A DNA stretch of 64,000 nucleotides from Endobacterium cereale (GCF_009617585.1 NZ_WIXI01000039.1:62001-126000), one strand, 5' to 3'; shown: positions 34,141 through 44,968, counted from the first letter of the stretch. Numbers and translations: made by a program. Notes: generated from the sequence alone by a model not told the origin.

Positions 34141-37100
34141 TCAAAGATCGAAATGGTGTGCCAAATGCGCGGCTGCGATATCGGTAATATCATCCGGCAA
34201 CGTTTCATGTCCTGTCCACAGGCTATCGCCCACCTCCTGATCCATCGGAATTGACCGGGTGATAAGGAGAAAGTCCTCCAGGTTGTCGTCGGACGTTGAG
34301 GGCGGATAATCGCGCGCGAAAAAGGCACGATTCGCCGCATCGAGATAGGTGATCGCCAACTCCGGGCCGCTACGGTTTCCACCTGCAGCCTCGATATAAC
34401 GCGTGCCGCCGGTGCCCTCTACCTTGACCGTGATGACGTCGCCCGCCACCAGTCCGTCGGTAACGATGAGATCATTCAGCTGGTCGGCAAGATCGATCCC
34501 CACGGTAATCTTATGTCCGTCGGCCAAGCTGCCACCCGCCTGCCAGATATCACGCTCCGGCAGATAGCTCCGGTTGGTCACGCCGGTGGTGATGGACGCG
34601 CCGTTCAACTGGCTTTCGACCGAGAAGGTCAACGCCGTGTTCGTTGTCGTATGCGACCTGTCGGAGATCCAGCTGATGATGGCGCTTTCGATGAATGCGC
34701 CCGATGACAAATCGATGCCGGCAGGAACGGTGAACTGGATGCCGATGATACGATTGGTTTCCAGATCGACGCTCGACGCAAACGAGCCCTGCTCCAGATC
34801 GCCGCTGGCGCCGTTGACGGATGCGATGAAGGTAGAGCCTGTCGGATCGTCGGATGGATCGTTGTTCACCACCAGACCAAAGGTCCGGACCATCGACAAG
34901 CCGCCACTATCCGTAGCCATAACAGCCACGTTCGTGGATGCGGCCAGCTCATGATCGAGTGCGATATTGGATCTGAGCTTCAGCTGATTACCGATAATCT
35001 CGAAGCGGGAATCGTCGGTGGTGAAGATGTGGCTGTCTGCGGTATTGGCATCGACGGCAGAAAGGGTGCCGATCACTGCGCCGGCGCTGTTTTCCGCCAC
35101 GCTCAGCAGACCGGAAAGATTGATATCCGTCGGCGCAACGTTGGCGGCGACCACCGGGCTACCGTTATTGACGAGATAGATGGGAGCCGTGACTGCACCG
35201 ATCGGCAGACTGCCATTGTCCGGATCGATGACGGCAGCAACGAACCCAAGTTGCAACTGGTCATAATCAGGTATGCCGGCATTGCCGTTCGGCGCGCTGC
35301 CATAATTGAAAAGGCTGGAAATATCGATCGACCCGCCAGCCGGGATGACGATGTCGACCGTCTGGAAATCGGCAGCATTGCTGGCTGCAAAATCATGTGC
35401 CGCCAGTCGCTGGGCCACCAAAGCATCGACGGTGATCGACCCGTTCGCCAAAAGCTTGGACGAATTCACGGGATCGAGGCCACGTGTCATGATCACCCTG
35501 ACCGTTTCTCCGACAGGACCGGAGACGATGACCTGAGGCATTGTCCCCCCATAGGTTCCGTTTTCACCGTCCTCGTAACCGTTGACGCTCAGGTGAGCGA
35601 CAGGCAATGGTCCCTGCTGCTGAGTGATCAGCGCCTGTGCGCCCGCCTGGCTGCCGTCCCCCATCAACTGGCCGGTCGCCATCGTGCCGTCGGAGAACAT
35701 GATCGTGATGCGCGCGCCGATCAGTTCGGCGCCGGAGACCCCACCGACATCCCAGCCCGGGACCGAGGTTCCATCAACGGTGCTCTTCAGCAGGCCGGCA
35801 ATGGAATTCGGATCCATATCGCCGCTGAACCCCACGCTTTCGCCGGTCTGAAATCCGTTCTGGTTGCCCGAGAACTTGAGAAGAAGCCCCCGGAAGCCGC
35901 CGCCCGCTCCCTTGCCCGAATCCGAATAGACATTGTTGTAAAGAGGATCCGGCAGTCCGGGATCACGCGCCGCGTAGAAGAAATGCTGGTAGGTGCTGGG
36001 AAGAATGGCACCGGTTGCCTGGTTGGTCTGAAAGGCGAAATCCTTGGTGATCTGGTCGCCGCCTGAACCATCGGCGTCGAACACGCTATCGCTGTAGAGT
36101 GCCGAGCGCACGTCGAGGAACACTCCGGCGATTTTTTTGTCGCCGACATTCTGCAGCATGAACGAATTGCCGCCGTAGTTTGACGTCTGCACATTGGTGC
36201 CGCCCGCCAGGATCTTCAAAACAGCAGCACCACTTGCCGTGCCTGAATAGACGTCGGTTTTGACGACATCCGTCTGTGCCGACAGGATGTTGGCCGCATC
36301 CGGTTGCGGCGGGGCCTGATATCCGCCTTCGGTGATCTTGAAGTCGTCCGCCGACCACGCGAACGCATCTCCGCCGAAATGCGTCGAGGTGACCCCGGCA
36401 CCCACGGCCGCGCTGCCATCGCGTAACGCTGCCGACAGCGCCGGATCGAGTGTCAAGGTACCGACCGTTGTCGGGCCGCCTCCGGGGATCACGTTGCCAG
36501 CCGTATCGAGAAGCGTAATCGTCGCTGTGGCGGTTGATGTCGTGCCCTGCGTGGTGACGGCGAGTTGCAATTTGGCCGACGCGAAATCCGCCAGAACATG
36601 GCCGTTTGCGAAGGCCGGTTTCAGTGCGAGACCGGAATTTTGCGAAAATTCGATATTCGCACCCGGCGAACCGAAAACGAATTTCACGAAGGCATCGCTA
36701 TGCAGGCTGACTTGCAAACCGAGCTGTTCGTAATTGTTGGGCACTTCACCGGTGTTGAAATACGGATTGTCGAACTGTGCCTCGACGGTGAAGGACGCGT
36801 TGCGGATGCCGACCTGATAGCCGTTCTGCGGCGTATTGGCCGAGCCCGTATCACCATTGGTGGTGGTGACATGCAGCTTGCCGCCGGACACTACGCCGGC
36901 ACCGGTATCCTCCGTCTTGAATGCGGGGTTGCTGCTTGCCATCACTCCCGTGAAACCGCTCTGGTAAGGTGTGCCGGCGACGTTGAAATCGAGCAGCAGG
37001 CTGGCCCCCGCGGCAAGCGTGACGCCATGACCGTCGTCATCACTGTCATAGGCCAGCATGTCATCGCCATTCAGCACACCGTCGCCATCGATGTCGCCAT

Positions 37101-40100
37101 CGCTCTGGTTGATACTGCCGTCACCATCGAAATCTTCGGAAGGTCCCGTCCCGATACCGGGACCTTCAGGGAAGTCGAGGGCAAAACTCTGGGGCGCAAC
37201 CGCGGCGCTGGCATTTGCCGGCGTGGCATTGTCCGATACCGCCCCGGATGTGAGCTGCACGCTGTAGGTACCATCACTCCATCCTCCGGCAGGCGGCTGG
37301 AACGTGTAAAGCGCAGTGGATGTTTCGGCATCATAGCTAACGGTCGGGCTGCCCGCGCTCGAAGGTCCGGTCACGACGACATCGGCTGCATCGACGCTTG
37401 CGGCATTGATATCGCTTGCGTCCTGATAGACCACGGCAACAACAAGAGCGGCGTCCTCGAATGCCGGCGCCGCGTAGCTGAGGCTGGCGACAGGGCCCTG
37501 ATCATCGATTGCAGGCATGTTGTGGAGCGCGATCGCGGCGATCTGAGCATTATCGACACTCGCCGGCATCGTCAGCTTGATGACGCCATTGGCATCCGAA
37601 GTGACGATAACGTCCCTGTCGAAGGCGGAATGCAGACCTGCCTGGGCGGTCAGGTCGAGATTGTCGAGGATGATCTGGCCATTGGCCAGGACGTCGAATA
37701 CGCGCTTGCCCGCAGTCGAGTTCAGATACCAGATCTCCGCAAATTTAAGGGTGAGCACATATTGCGTGTTGGCATCGAGGTTGCTGATCGCATACGAGAA
37801 CTCGGTGTTTTTGCCACCGTATCGCGCTGTCGTGTACAGCGAGGCATCGAGCGGTCCGGCAGCGTTGGTGATCGGTGCGACCGTGTCTCCGAAAAGACCG
37901 TCCGAAATCTTGTGCGAGCCAATCCACGCGGTGCCGTCCGTGCTGATATCCTCGTCGGCCTGATAGGTGATGCCGTCCTCTGTCGTTACAGCACCGCCGT
38001 GGAAATTGACGGCCAGCACCAGTGTTCCCTTGTCGAGATCACCCGGTGGCGGAATATTGGGGAAGTCGAGCGTGAATGCCTGCGTCAGACCGGCGGTATT
38101 GGTATTGGCCGGCGTAGAGGTGTCGGACATCGCCCCTGCCGCGAGCTGGACGCTGTACCCCCCCTCTCCCCAGCCACCGGCCGGCGGCTGAAGCGTATAC
38201 ACGGCCACGGCAGTTGCCGCATTGTAGCTGACCGTGACACTGCTGGCCGTTGCACCGGTCAGAAGGATATCGCTTGCATCGATGCTCGACGAATTGATGC
38301 CGGTATCGTCGTGGTAGGTAACGGTCACAACCAACGGCGCATCAGCATTCTGGGGCACATTGTGGGCCAGAACGGCCGTCGGCCCCTGATTGTCGATGCC
38401 GGGCAGATTGTGGATGGCGATGGCAGCGATCTGGGCATTGTCGACGCTTGCCGGCATCGTCAGCTTGATCACACCATTGGCGTCGGAGGTGACGATCACG
38501 TCCTTGTCGAAGGCGACGTGCAGACCTGCTTCGGTGACGAGGTCGAGGTCGTCAAGGACGACGACATTGTTGACGATTACATCGAAAACGCGTTTGCCGG
38601 GTGTCGAATTCAGATGCCAGATCTCGGCGAATTTCATCGTCAGCACGTATTGGGTGTTGGCGGCAAGATTGCTGATCACATACGAGAATTCGGTGTTTTT
38701 TCCGCCGTAGCGCGCCGTGTTGTAAAGCGACGCATCAAGTGGCCCCTCGGCGTTCGTGGTCGGCGCCAGCGTGTCGCCGAACTGACCGTCGGAGATCTTG
38801 TGCGAGCCGATCCAGGCTGTTCCATCCGTACTGTTGTCCTCGTCGGCCTGATAGGTAATGCCGTCTTCGGTGGTGACCGCTCCGCCGTTGAAATTGACGG
38901 CCATGACCAGCGACCCCTTGTCCAGTTCCGGCTGCGGACTGTTTGGAAAGTCGAGGTTGAAATTGACCGGTGTTCCGGCAAGGCTTTCATTGCCGGCTGC
39001 TGACCCGTCAGCCACGGCTCCGGCCGCCAGTTGCACGCTGTAAGCGCCATCTGTCCAGCCACCAGCCGGCGGCATGAATGTGTAGGTTGCCGTCGATGTC
39101 AGCGGATTGAAACTGACTGTAACGGAACTCGCCGTCGCCCCGGTCAAGACGATATCGGACACGTCGACAGTCGTCGCGTCGATGCCGTTTGCGTCCCGAT
39201 AGACGACAGTGACCACAAGTGCCTCATCGGCACTGTCGGGCACATCATGGGTCATCACAGCCGTCGGCCCCTGGTCTGCGGGTTCGGGGGCCTTGTGAAG
39301 CGCGATCGCCGCTATCTGCGCATTGTCGGCCGTCACCGGCATGGTGATCTTGATGACGCCATTGGCGTCGGACGTTACCAGCACATCCTTGTCGAAAGCG
39401 ATGTGCATGCCGGCGCGCGCCATCAGGTCAAGATTGTCTATCACCAGCGCATTGTTGACCAGCACGTCGAAAACGCGTTTGCCGGGCGTCGAGTGGAGGT
39501 ACCAGATTTCTGCGAATTTGAGCGTCAGCACATACTGGGTGTTCGCCTCCAGCTGGCTGATCGTATAGGAAAAATCGGTCGCCTTGCCGCCATAACGCGC
39601 CGTCTTGTAGATCTCGGCCTCCATCGGCCCCTCGACATTGGTAATCGGGCTCACCGTATCGCCGAACTGACCATCAACATATTTGTAGGAGCCGAGCCAT
39701 GCGGTTCCGTCGTTGTTGTTGTCGTCGTCGGCCTGATAGGTGATACCGTCTTCGGCAGTGATTGCCCCACCATTGAAGTTGACGGCAAGAACAAAAGCGC
39801 CGCGATCCAGAACCTCGTCCGGCGTCCCGAATGGAGCGCTGGCGACCGTCAGGATGACCGGATTGCCGGCGGCATCGGATGCAGCCCCTGCAGCGACGGT
39901 GAAGGAATAATTGCCTTGTACCCATCCACCGGATGTCGAGCCAAATGAATAGACGGCAGTCACCGTCTTGCCGTCCGCAGAAATGCTCTTCTGGAAATCG
40001 AGCAACTCGTTGGAGCTTGGCCCGGACATGATGAGATCGTTTTCGCCGATGCTGTCGAGGTTCATCGCTATCGTGTCGGTGAACACGACCGTCGCCACGA

Positions 40101-43100
40101 ATTGCGCATCTCCCGCTGGCGCCGATTGCACATCGATCGTGACCATCGGCGGTGTCGTATCAACGCTCAGATCCTTCTGCTCGCCGGTGATGATGATGTT
40201 TTCCCAGTCGGCGGCAAATGTCTCGGACGCCTCGATCTCGCGGATGATGAAACCGGAGACCTTTGCCTGACCGGTTACCGACTCGAATTCGATATCCAGC
40301 GTCGAGTTTCCATCATTGGCCCGCTCCTGAACCTCGTAGCTCAGGAGCAGTTCCTTTGCAGCACCGCCGCTCAGCTCGTATATGTCCAGAAGGCCGTCAG
40401 GAGATCCGGGAATGGTGACATACTGGCCTTCGATCTTGATCCGGAAGAGACGCGCATCAGGCCCGCCCGCACCGCCACCCGGTGCCCCGTAGAAAATCTC
40501 CGCCATGTAGAGATCGATATCGAACAGGCCGCCCTCGCTGACGGGAACCGCATACCCCCAGGTCCCGGTCTGCGATCGTTCGGACTGGTGCAGGACATCA
40601 AGCTCTGTACCGTCTATGTTGAACGGTGCAGGCTCGAAGCTGCGGTAACCTGTTCCGGTGATCCAGCCGTTGGCGGCACCGCCCGGCTTGTCCGAAAGGA
40701 AGGTCACGCTCTCACCGCCAACTATGGCAGTGTAGTCGTTTCCACCGGCATTGACGGCAGCGACGATATCATTCTGGAGAGCCGAGGCGGACGAATTGGA
40801 TGCAAGAATACCGACGGCAAGTGCCGATGGAACTGTTCCGCCGGATTTCAGGTCGAGTTCGTTCGTACCTGTCAGGGCGGCGAGCGCAGTGCCTTCCAGC
40901 TGCACGGTTTCGATCGTGCCGCCGAACGCCGCGTCGGTAAAGGTCTGGCCACCGCTGGTATAGGTCCAGTGCGGTGTAACCATGCCTGTCGCCGTATCGA
41001 ATTCCAGGGAAACCTTGATGGAATCGGTGGATGTCGCCGATGCGAGCGCATCGATGCGGTAAAACGCCGTGCCTTGCACATTAGGCTGGAACGGCCGTTC
41101 GAATTCCCAGGCAACCTCGATGCCGGTCGTGCCGTCCGGCAGCTTCACCGCCGCGATATAGACAAAATTGTCCATATCGCCCGAACCGGCAAACAGGCCC
41201 TGCACAAGTTTGGCGCCAGCCGGCACGCCGGCAATCTCGTCGAAGAAGCTGTCCATCAGCGTCGTCACGGTGAATATGCCGGTATCGGCGCCGGGCGTTA
41301 CGCCGAACTGGTAGGCACCGCGCTGCGTATCGTCGAACGGATTTCCGGCTTCGACGCGCTTGATCTGAAAAGCGCCGGGCGCTCCGCCGGCAATGAGGTT
41401 CTCGTTGTCATAGAAAGATTCCGGCAAACCGGTGCCATCCGTCATGATGCCGGTAAAACCGATATCAAAGCCATTATAGAGGCCGGACGCACCATCGAAA
41501 AAGTCCGGTCGATCGTTGGGAAGCGGCGCCCCCGAGATAAACTCCCAGACCAGCGTCTCGTTACCGTTGATGACATTGGCCATGCCATTGGTCGGATCGG
41601 CGGCGAACGGGTCGAACGTATCCTCGACATCATCGAGGTCGCGATCGGTCGGATCCGGCGTGATGCCGGTTCCGGCTTCCGGATCGAGAATGAAAATCTT
41701 GTCCGATCCGTGGGTCGCGATCCAGATGGTTCCCGCGAAGGTCTCGTTGTTTCCCTGGGTCGTCACATCCAACGGATTGCCACCTATACCGCGCGTTTCG
41801 GTGGAGATGACGCGGCCTTCGGCATCGAGATTGAGGGCTGTCAGATTGCCGTTGAAGGAAACCGTCAGCAGTGCGTGTTGCAGCTCGTCGCCGCTCCATG
41901 TGTATTCGGTCAATCCGTTGGTCGAGCTGGCGATCGAATGGAGCGAGCCGTCGAACGGCAGATTGCCGTCATTGGGCTTCGGCGACAGGTAGATGGCCTG
42001 TCGCGGATCGATGAACTCGTTGCCCTCGGCGTCGGAGCCGACGATGTCTCCCCAGTTGGCGATCATCGGCCCGAGATCAACCGGACCGGTCGCAGACACG
42101 ACCAGTGCGCCGTTGACAATCGTCAGCGGTTGTCCGGCCTCGTTATAGAGATAGAGCCCGGCCTGCGTCCCGTAGGCGCGCGTAACGTTCGGATGACCGC
42201 CGTAATAACCCAGCCCCTGGGCGAAAAAGAGCTGCGTATTGTAGGGCGTGCCATCGATATAGCTGTTGGTCAGCCCATCCGCGATGTTCGTATCTATGAG
42301 ATGCAGCTGGTCGGGCTTGCTGACGCCTATATTGCCGGGATTGGCCGCATCATGAAGCGTCACGGCCGGGCCGTTGTCCGGGATGCCGTCCTTGTTGAGA
42401 TCGACTATCAGTTCGCCATTGGCATTGACAGGCATGCCGCCCCAGCTGGCATTGGGGCCATTATCGTAGGTATAGAGCTTGCCGTCCTGGGTGATGACGA
42501 TGTCATAGGCATTGCGATAACCGGGGGAGAAGATCTTCACCGTGCCGGACGTGTCGTAGATCGCCTGATTGAGCCCGTCATTGCCGCCGAAAGGGTCGCC
42601 TCCTGCAATGCCATTACCGGAAATATCCTTCCCGTTGACGTCGTTCGGCCTTGTCGGATCATCGAGCGTGGGGAGATCGAAGACGTAGGACTGCGGCGCA
42701 TAACCGGGAGGTGCATAGGTCTTCAACCCCTGCGCTTCGAGATCGGCAATCTTTTCCAGGTCGATCGAGACGATTGCGCCGGAATAATAATATTCGTTTG
42801 TGTGGGAGAAGTTGTTGCCCTGAGCACCACTATTGGTGATCCCACCCACCGCAACCAGCAGCGTCTGAACGCCGTTGATCTCCGTCAGCTGCATACCGTT
42901 GGCCGCATGGTTCTCCTCAGAGCGCGGTAACCCGCGCACGATATCGACCTTGACCCATCCCGTGTCTGTCAGCGTCAGGCGAGAGATGATGCTGGAATTG
43001 GTATCAAGATCGGAATCGTCACCACTGCTGCCACCAGCAATGCGACTGTCGGACGAGGATACGTAGAGAACCATCTGCCCCAAGGCATTGGTGGTCGTGA

Positions 43101-43362
43101 CGACGCCAGTAACTTCACGCTCGTTTATGTCGGCAGCGATCGTGCCGTCGTCATTGTGATTCGGCATCGTCTTGACGAGCGTGATGATCTCCTCGTCCAC
43201 AACCGCATATCCGCCATCGACTTTCTTCGCGATTTCAAGGGCCTTGATCAAGCCGTCCTGCTGCGTGACATAGAGGCGGCCGTCGGCACCGAACTCGACA
43301 GATGTCGGATTGTTGATGGACACGCCTTCGAGGGCATACTGGGTGAAATCACTGAGTGCCAT
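34141..43362 (-). CDS. Giant modular secreted protein, probable type I cargo (3073 aa)
   Basis: ATG 43362 follows GGGAG by eight bases. Residues 1-600 resemble a glucose/sorbosone dehydrogenase-type beta-propeller (YALEGVSINNPTSVEFGADG opening). About 908-1055 is a malectin-like sugar-binding domain, followed by an Ig-like domain. Three tandem 296-residue units of malectin plus Ig follow (about 1188-2070). A calcium-repeat segment (DFDGDGSINQSDGDIDGDG) leads into a LamG-like domain, a further beta domain, a cadherin-like domain (2750-2835; SVAENSAGAVIGTL) and a C-terminus ending HHFDL. No N-terminal signal peptide is visible, which with the adjacent type I genes suggests C-terminal-signal export. 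Likely a surface adhesin or matrix protein binding the polysaccharide. Confidence 0.8.
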   Translation of the reverse strand: MALSDFTQYALEGVSINNPTSVEFGADGRLYVTQQDGLIKALEIAKKVDGGYAVVDEEIITLVKTMPNHNDDGTIAADINEREVTGVVTTTNALGQMVLYVSSSDSRIAGGSSGDDSDLDTNSSIISRLTLTDTGWVKVDIVRGLPRSEENHAANGMQLTEINGVQTLLVAVGGITNSGAQGNNFSHTNEYYYSGAIVSIDLEKIADLEAQGLKTYAPPGYAPQSYVFDLPTLDDPTRPNDVNGKDISGNGIAGGDPFGGNDGLNQAIYDTSGTVKIFSPGYRNAYDIVITQDGKLYTYDNGPNASWGGMPVNANGELIVDLNKDGIPDNGPAVTLHDAANPGNIGVSKPDQLHLIDTNIADGLTNSYIDGTPYNTQLFFAQGLGYYGGHPNVTRAYGTQAGLYLYNEAGQPLTIVNGALVVSATGPVDLGPMIANWGDIVGSDAEGNEFIDPRQAIYLSPKPNDGNLPFDGSLHSIASSTNGLTEYTWSGDELQHALLTVSFNGNLTALNLDAEGRVISTETRGIGGNPLDVTTQGNNETFAGTIWIATHGSDKIFILDPEAGTGITPDPTDRDLDDVEDTFDPFAADPTNGMANVINGNETLVWEFISGAPLPNDRPDFFDGASGLYNGFDIGFTGIMTDGTGLPESFYDNENLIAGGAPGAFQIKRVEAGNPFDDTQRGAYQFGVTPGADTGIFTVTTLMDSFFDEIAGVPAGAKLVQGLFAGSGDMDNFVYIAAVKLPDGTTGIEVAWEFERPFQPNVQGTAFYRIDALASATSTDSIKVSLEFDTATGMVTPHWTYTSGGQTFTDAAFGGTIETVQLEGTALAALTGTNELDLKSGGTVPSALAVGILASNSSASALQNDIVAAVNAGGNDYTAIVGGESVTFLSDKPGGAANGWITGTGYRSFEPAPFNIDGTELDVLHQSERSQTGTWGYAVPVSEGGLFDIDLYMAEIFYGAPGGGAGGPDARLFRIKIEGQYVTIPGSPDGLLDIYELSGGAAKELLLSYEVQERANDGNSTLDIEFESVTGQAKVSGFIIREIEASETFAADWENIIITGEQKDLSVDTTPPMVTIDVQSAPAGDAQFVATVVFTDTIAMNLDSIGENDLIMSGPSSNELLDFQKSISADGKTVTAVYSFGSTSGGWVQGNYSFTVAAGAASDAAGNPVILTVASAPFGTPDEVLDRGAFVLAVNFNGGAITAEDGITYQADDDNNNDGTAWLGSYKYVDGQFGDTVSPITNVEGPMEAEIYKTARYGGKATDFSYTISQLEANTQYVLTLKFAEIWYLHSTPGKRVFDVLVNNALVIDNLDLMARAGMHIAFDKDVLVTSDANGVIKITMPVTADNAQIAAIALHKAPEPADQGPTAVMTHDVPDSADEALVVTVVYRDANGIDATTVDVSDIVLTGATASSVTVSFNPLTSTATYTFMPPAGGWTDGAYSVQLAAGAVADGSAAGNESLAGTPVNFNLDFPNSPQPELDKGSLVMAVNFNGGAVTTEDGITYQADEDNSTDGTAWIGSHKISDGQFGDTLAPTTNAEGPLDASLYNTARYGGKNTEFSYVISNLAANTQYVLTMKFAEIWHLNSTPGKRVFDVIVNNVVVLDDLDLVTEAGLHVAFDKDVIVTSDANGVIKLTMPASVDNAQIAAIAIHNLPGIDNQGPTAVLAHNVPQNADAPLVVTVTYHDDTGINSSSIDASDILLTGATASSVTVSYNAATAVAVYTLQPPAGGWGEGGYSVQLAAGAMSDTSTPANTNTAGLTQAFTLDFPNIPPPGDLDKGTLVLAVNFHGGAVTTEDGITYQADEDISTDGTAWIGSHKISDGLFGDTVAPITNAAGPLDASLYTTARYGGKNTEFSYAISNLDANTQYVLTLKFAEIWYLNSTAGKRVFDVLANGQIILDNLDLTAQAGLHSAFDRDVIVTSDANGVIKLTMPASVDNAQIAAIALHNMPAIDDQGPVASLSYAAPAFEDAALVVAVVYQDASDINAASVDAADVVVTGPSSAGSPTVSYDAETSTALYTFQPPAGGWSDGTYSVQLTSGAVSDNATPANASAAVAPQSFALDFPEGPGIGTGPSEDFDGDGSINQSDGDIDGDGVLNGDDMLAYDSDDDGHGVTLAAGASLLLDFNVAGTPYQSGFTGVMASSNPAFKTEDTGAGVVSGGKLHVTTTNGDTGSANTPQNGYQVGIRNASFTVEAQFDNPYFNTGEVPNNYEQLGLQVSLHSDAFVKFVFGSPGANIEFSQNSGLALKPAFANGHVLADFASAKLQLAVTTQGTTSTATATITLLDTAGNVIPGGGPTTVGTLTLDPALSAALRDGSAAVGAGVTSTHFGGDAFAWSADDFKITEGGYQAPPQPDAANILSAQTDVVKTDVYSGTASGAAVLKILAGGTNVQTSNYGGNSFMLQNVGDKKIAGVFLDVRSALYSDSVFDADGSGGDQITKDFAFQTNQATGAILPSTYQHFFYAARDPGLPDPLYNNVYSDSGKGAGGGFRGLLLKFSGNQNGFQTGESVGFSGDMDPNSIAGLLKSTVDGTSVPGWDVGGVSGAELIGARITIMFSDGTMATGQLMGDGSQAGAQALITQQQGPLPVAHLSVNGYEDGENGTYGGTMPQVIVSGPVGETVRVIMTRGLDPVNSSKLLANGSITVDALVAQRLAAHDFAASNAADFQTVDIVIPAGGSIDISSLFNYGSAPNGNAGIPDYDQLQLGFVAAVIDPDNGSLPIGAVTAPIYLVNNGSPVVAANVAPTDINLSGLLSVAENSAGAVIGTLSAVDANTADSHIFTTDDSRFEIIGNQLKLRSNIALDHELAASTNVAVMATDSGGLSMVRTFGLVVNNDPSDDPTGSTFIASVNGASGDLEQGSFASSVDLETNRIIGIQFTVPAGIDLSSGAFIESAIISWISDRSHTTTNTALTFSVESQLNGASITTGVTNRSYLPERDIWQAGGSLADGHKITVGIDLADQLNDLIVTDGLVAGDVITVKVEGTGGTRYIEAAGGNRSGPELAITYLDAANRAFFARDYPPSTSDDNLEDFLLITRSIPMDQEVGDSLWTGHETLPDDITDIAAAHLAHHFDL
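37150..39800 (-). repeat. Three tandem malectin-Ig coding repeats of about 888 bp
   Basis: Each unit begins with LAVNFNGG or a close form (near 39800, 38905 and 38015), continues GITYQAD and YGGK through FAEIWYL and GKRVFDV, and ends with an Ig-like segment (PPAGGW, YSVQLAAGA). Units differ by scattered substitutions, so they are old enough to have diverged but could still recombine. Confidence 0.8.
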
Positions 43363-43450
43363 GGTCGTTGCTCCCGTTGGGAATGCCGGCGAAACGCCCG
43401 ACGTCGTCATGCACGTGTGAATGCTGTTAAAAGATGTGGGGTCGTGCCGT

Positions 43451-44965
43451 TCAGGTTTCCCTGAAACTGCGATGTATCGAATTTAGCAGCGGGCGCAGGA
43501 GGTAATCCATAGCCGTCCGCTCGCCGGTCAGAATGAAGATTTCCGCCGGCATGCCGGGCAGGAGCTGAAGATTTGCGCTGATCGCCAGAATGTCGGATGG
43601 ATCGACATCGACCTTTGCCAGGAAATAATGCTGGCCTGTTCGTTCATCCAAAAGGCTGTCTGCGGAAACGGAGCGCAATGTACCGCGAATCTGCGGCATG
43701 TTGCGTTGTGCGTAGGCGGACAGCACTACCTTGGCCTCCATGCCGGCATGAACGAGGTCGATGTCCATGGGATTGATCCGTGCATCAAGGACGACCCGGC
43801 CATCCATCGGTACGAGTTCAAGAATGACTTCACCCGGCTTGATAACGCCCGCCTCTGTTGTCACACGCACATTCATCACCACACCCGAGATCGGAGCAAC
43901 GATGGAGGTTCGGCCCACCACGTCCAGCACGGCCGGTATCTTGCGGCGCAGCACAGCGAGTTCGGCCTGAACAGTTGCAAATTCCTCCTCGGTTTTTTCC
44001 TTCTCCTGATTGCGGGTGGCTTCAAGCTCCATCGCGGCAACCCGCATGGATTGGGTGGCTGAAGCGATCTGGCCGCCATTGGAAGCCATCTCGCCACGCA
44101 GCTCCGCTTGCATCCGCTGCAGTTCAAGAAGCCGTGGCAGGCGTTCAAGACCACGCGACACCAGCGACTGGGCATTGCCAACCTCCCGCCCGATCAGTTC
44201 CAGTTGCACCTGTTGCGCCTGATCCAGAGACTGAAACCCAGAGATACGGGCCTGCAATTCCTCGATTTGACCGGCGAGCAGACGTTGGCGCGACAGGTGC
44301 CGTTCGGTTTGGCTGAGCAACAGGCTCTGCTGTGCCGCAACGGATCTGGCAAGCTGCGCCGGATCGGGCAAGTCTTCCGAAACGGGCAAACTGACAGCCG
44401 CGGCGTTCACGCGTTCGGCTTCTATTCTCGCCTCGACGGCAAGATAATACGCCATCCGCTCCCTCAGCTCCGCCAGCTCCGCCTTGGCTTTCGTGTCCTC
44501 AAGTGTCACCAGTGGCTCGCCCCTGTCGACGACCTGACCTTCCCGGACGTGGATATGCTGGATAATGCCGCCTTCGAAATGCTGCACTGCCTTGCGGCTT
44601 CCATCCGGGCTAACGACCCCGGGTGCCATGGCGGCTCCTGCCATCGGTATTGCAACGGCGAGCAACCCGCCGATGCCAAAGAACAGGCCGATCGTTATCC
44701 AGCCCAGCCGACGCGAGCTTTTGATAGCGTCGTCCAGCGACATTTCAGTGCCTTCAGGAGAACGCGGCAGTGCCCGCATCCAGAGGACAATGGCAGCGAT
44801 GACTGTCACGACCAGCAGGCAGATAGCCATCGTCGCCGGATCATGACGGATGTCGGCGAAAAGCTCATCCACAGAGGTCTGCCAGGCATCGAAATGCCAC
44901 AGCAAATTATCCGTGAGTATCCTGATGGATATCGTCTCGTTTTGAGGACCTTGTGTGTGTTCCAT
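43451..44965 (-). CDS. HlyD-family type I secretion membrane fusion protein (504 aa)
   Basis: Periplasmic adaptor linking an inner-membrane ABC exporter to an outer-membrane channel. There are two hydrophobic helices near residues 45-65 and 88-112, then the biotinyl-lipoyl-like segment AVQHFEGGIIQHIHVREGQV, a long coiled coil (190-330) and the return strand SIVAPISGVVMNV, and an HlyD C-terminal beta domain ending in MDYLLRPLLNS. The usual family has one N-terminal helix, so the extra 45 residues are unusual. Three bases separate it from the ABC gene upstream. Confidence 0.9.
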   Translation of the reverse strand: MEHTQGPQNETISIRILTDNLLWHFDAWQTSVDELFADIRHDPATMAICLLVVTVIAAIVLWMRALPRSPEGTEMSLDDAIKSSRRLGWITIGLFFGIGGLLAVAIPMAGAAMAPGVVSPDGSRKAVQHFEGGIIQHIHVREGQVVDRGEPLVTLEDTKAKAELAELRERMAYYLAVEARIEAERVNAAAVSLPVSEDLPDPAQLARSVAAQQSLLLSQTERHLSRQRLLAGQIEELQARISGFQSLDQAQQVQLELIGREVGNAQSLVSRGLERLPRLLELQRMQAELRGEMASNGGQIASATQSMRVAAMELEATRNQEKEKTEEEFATVQAELAVLRRKIPAVLDVVGRTSIVAPISGVVMNVRVTTEAGVIKPGEVILELVPMDGRVVLDARINPMDIDLVHAGMEAKVVLSAYAQRNMPQIRGTLRSVSADSLLDERTGQHYFLAKVDVDPSDILAISANLQLLPGMPAEIFILTGERTAMDYLLRPLLNSIHRSFRET

Positions 44966-44968
44966 AAC

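Noticed and set aside
36565..42930. Very long plus-strand frames (812 and 942 codons) opposite the giant gene
   Set aside because: They are antisense shadows produced by the codon bias and repeats of the minus-strand gene; no ribosome sites, and composition is not protein-like.
34141..43362. RTX nonapeptide repeats in the type I cargo
   Set aside because: No GGxGxDxUx arrays are present; the Asp-rich segment is a thrombospondin-3 or dockerin-like calcium repeat.
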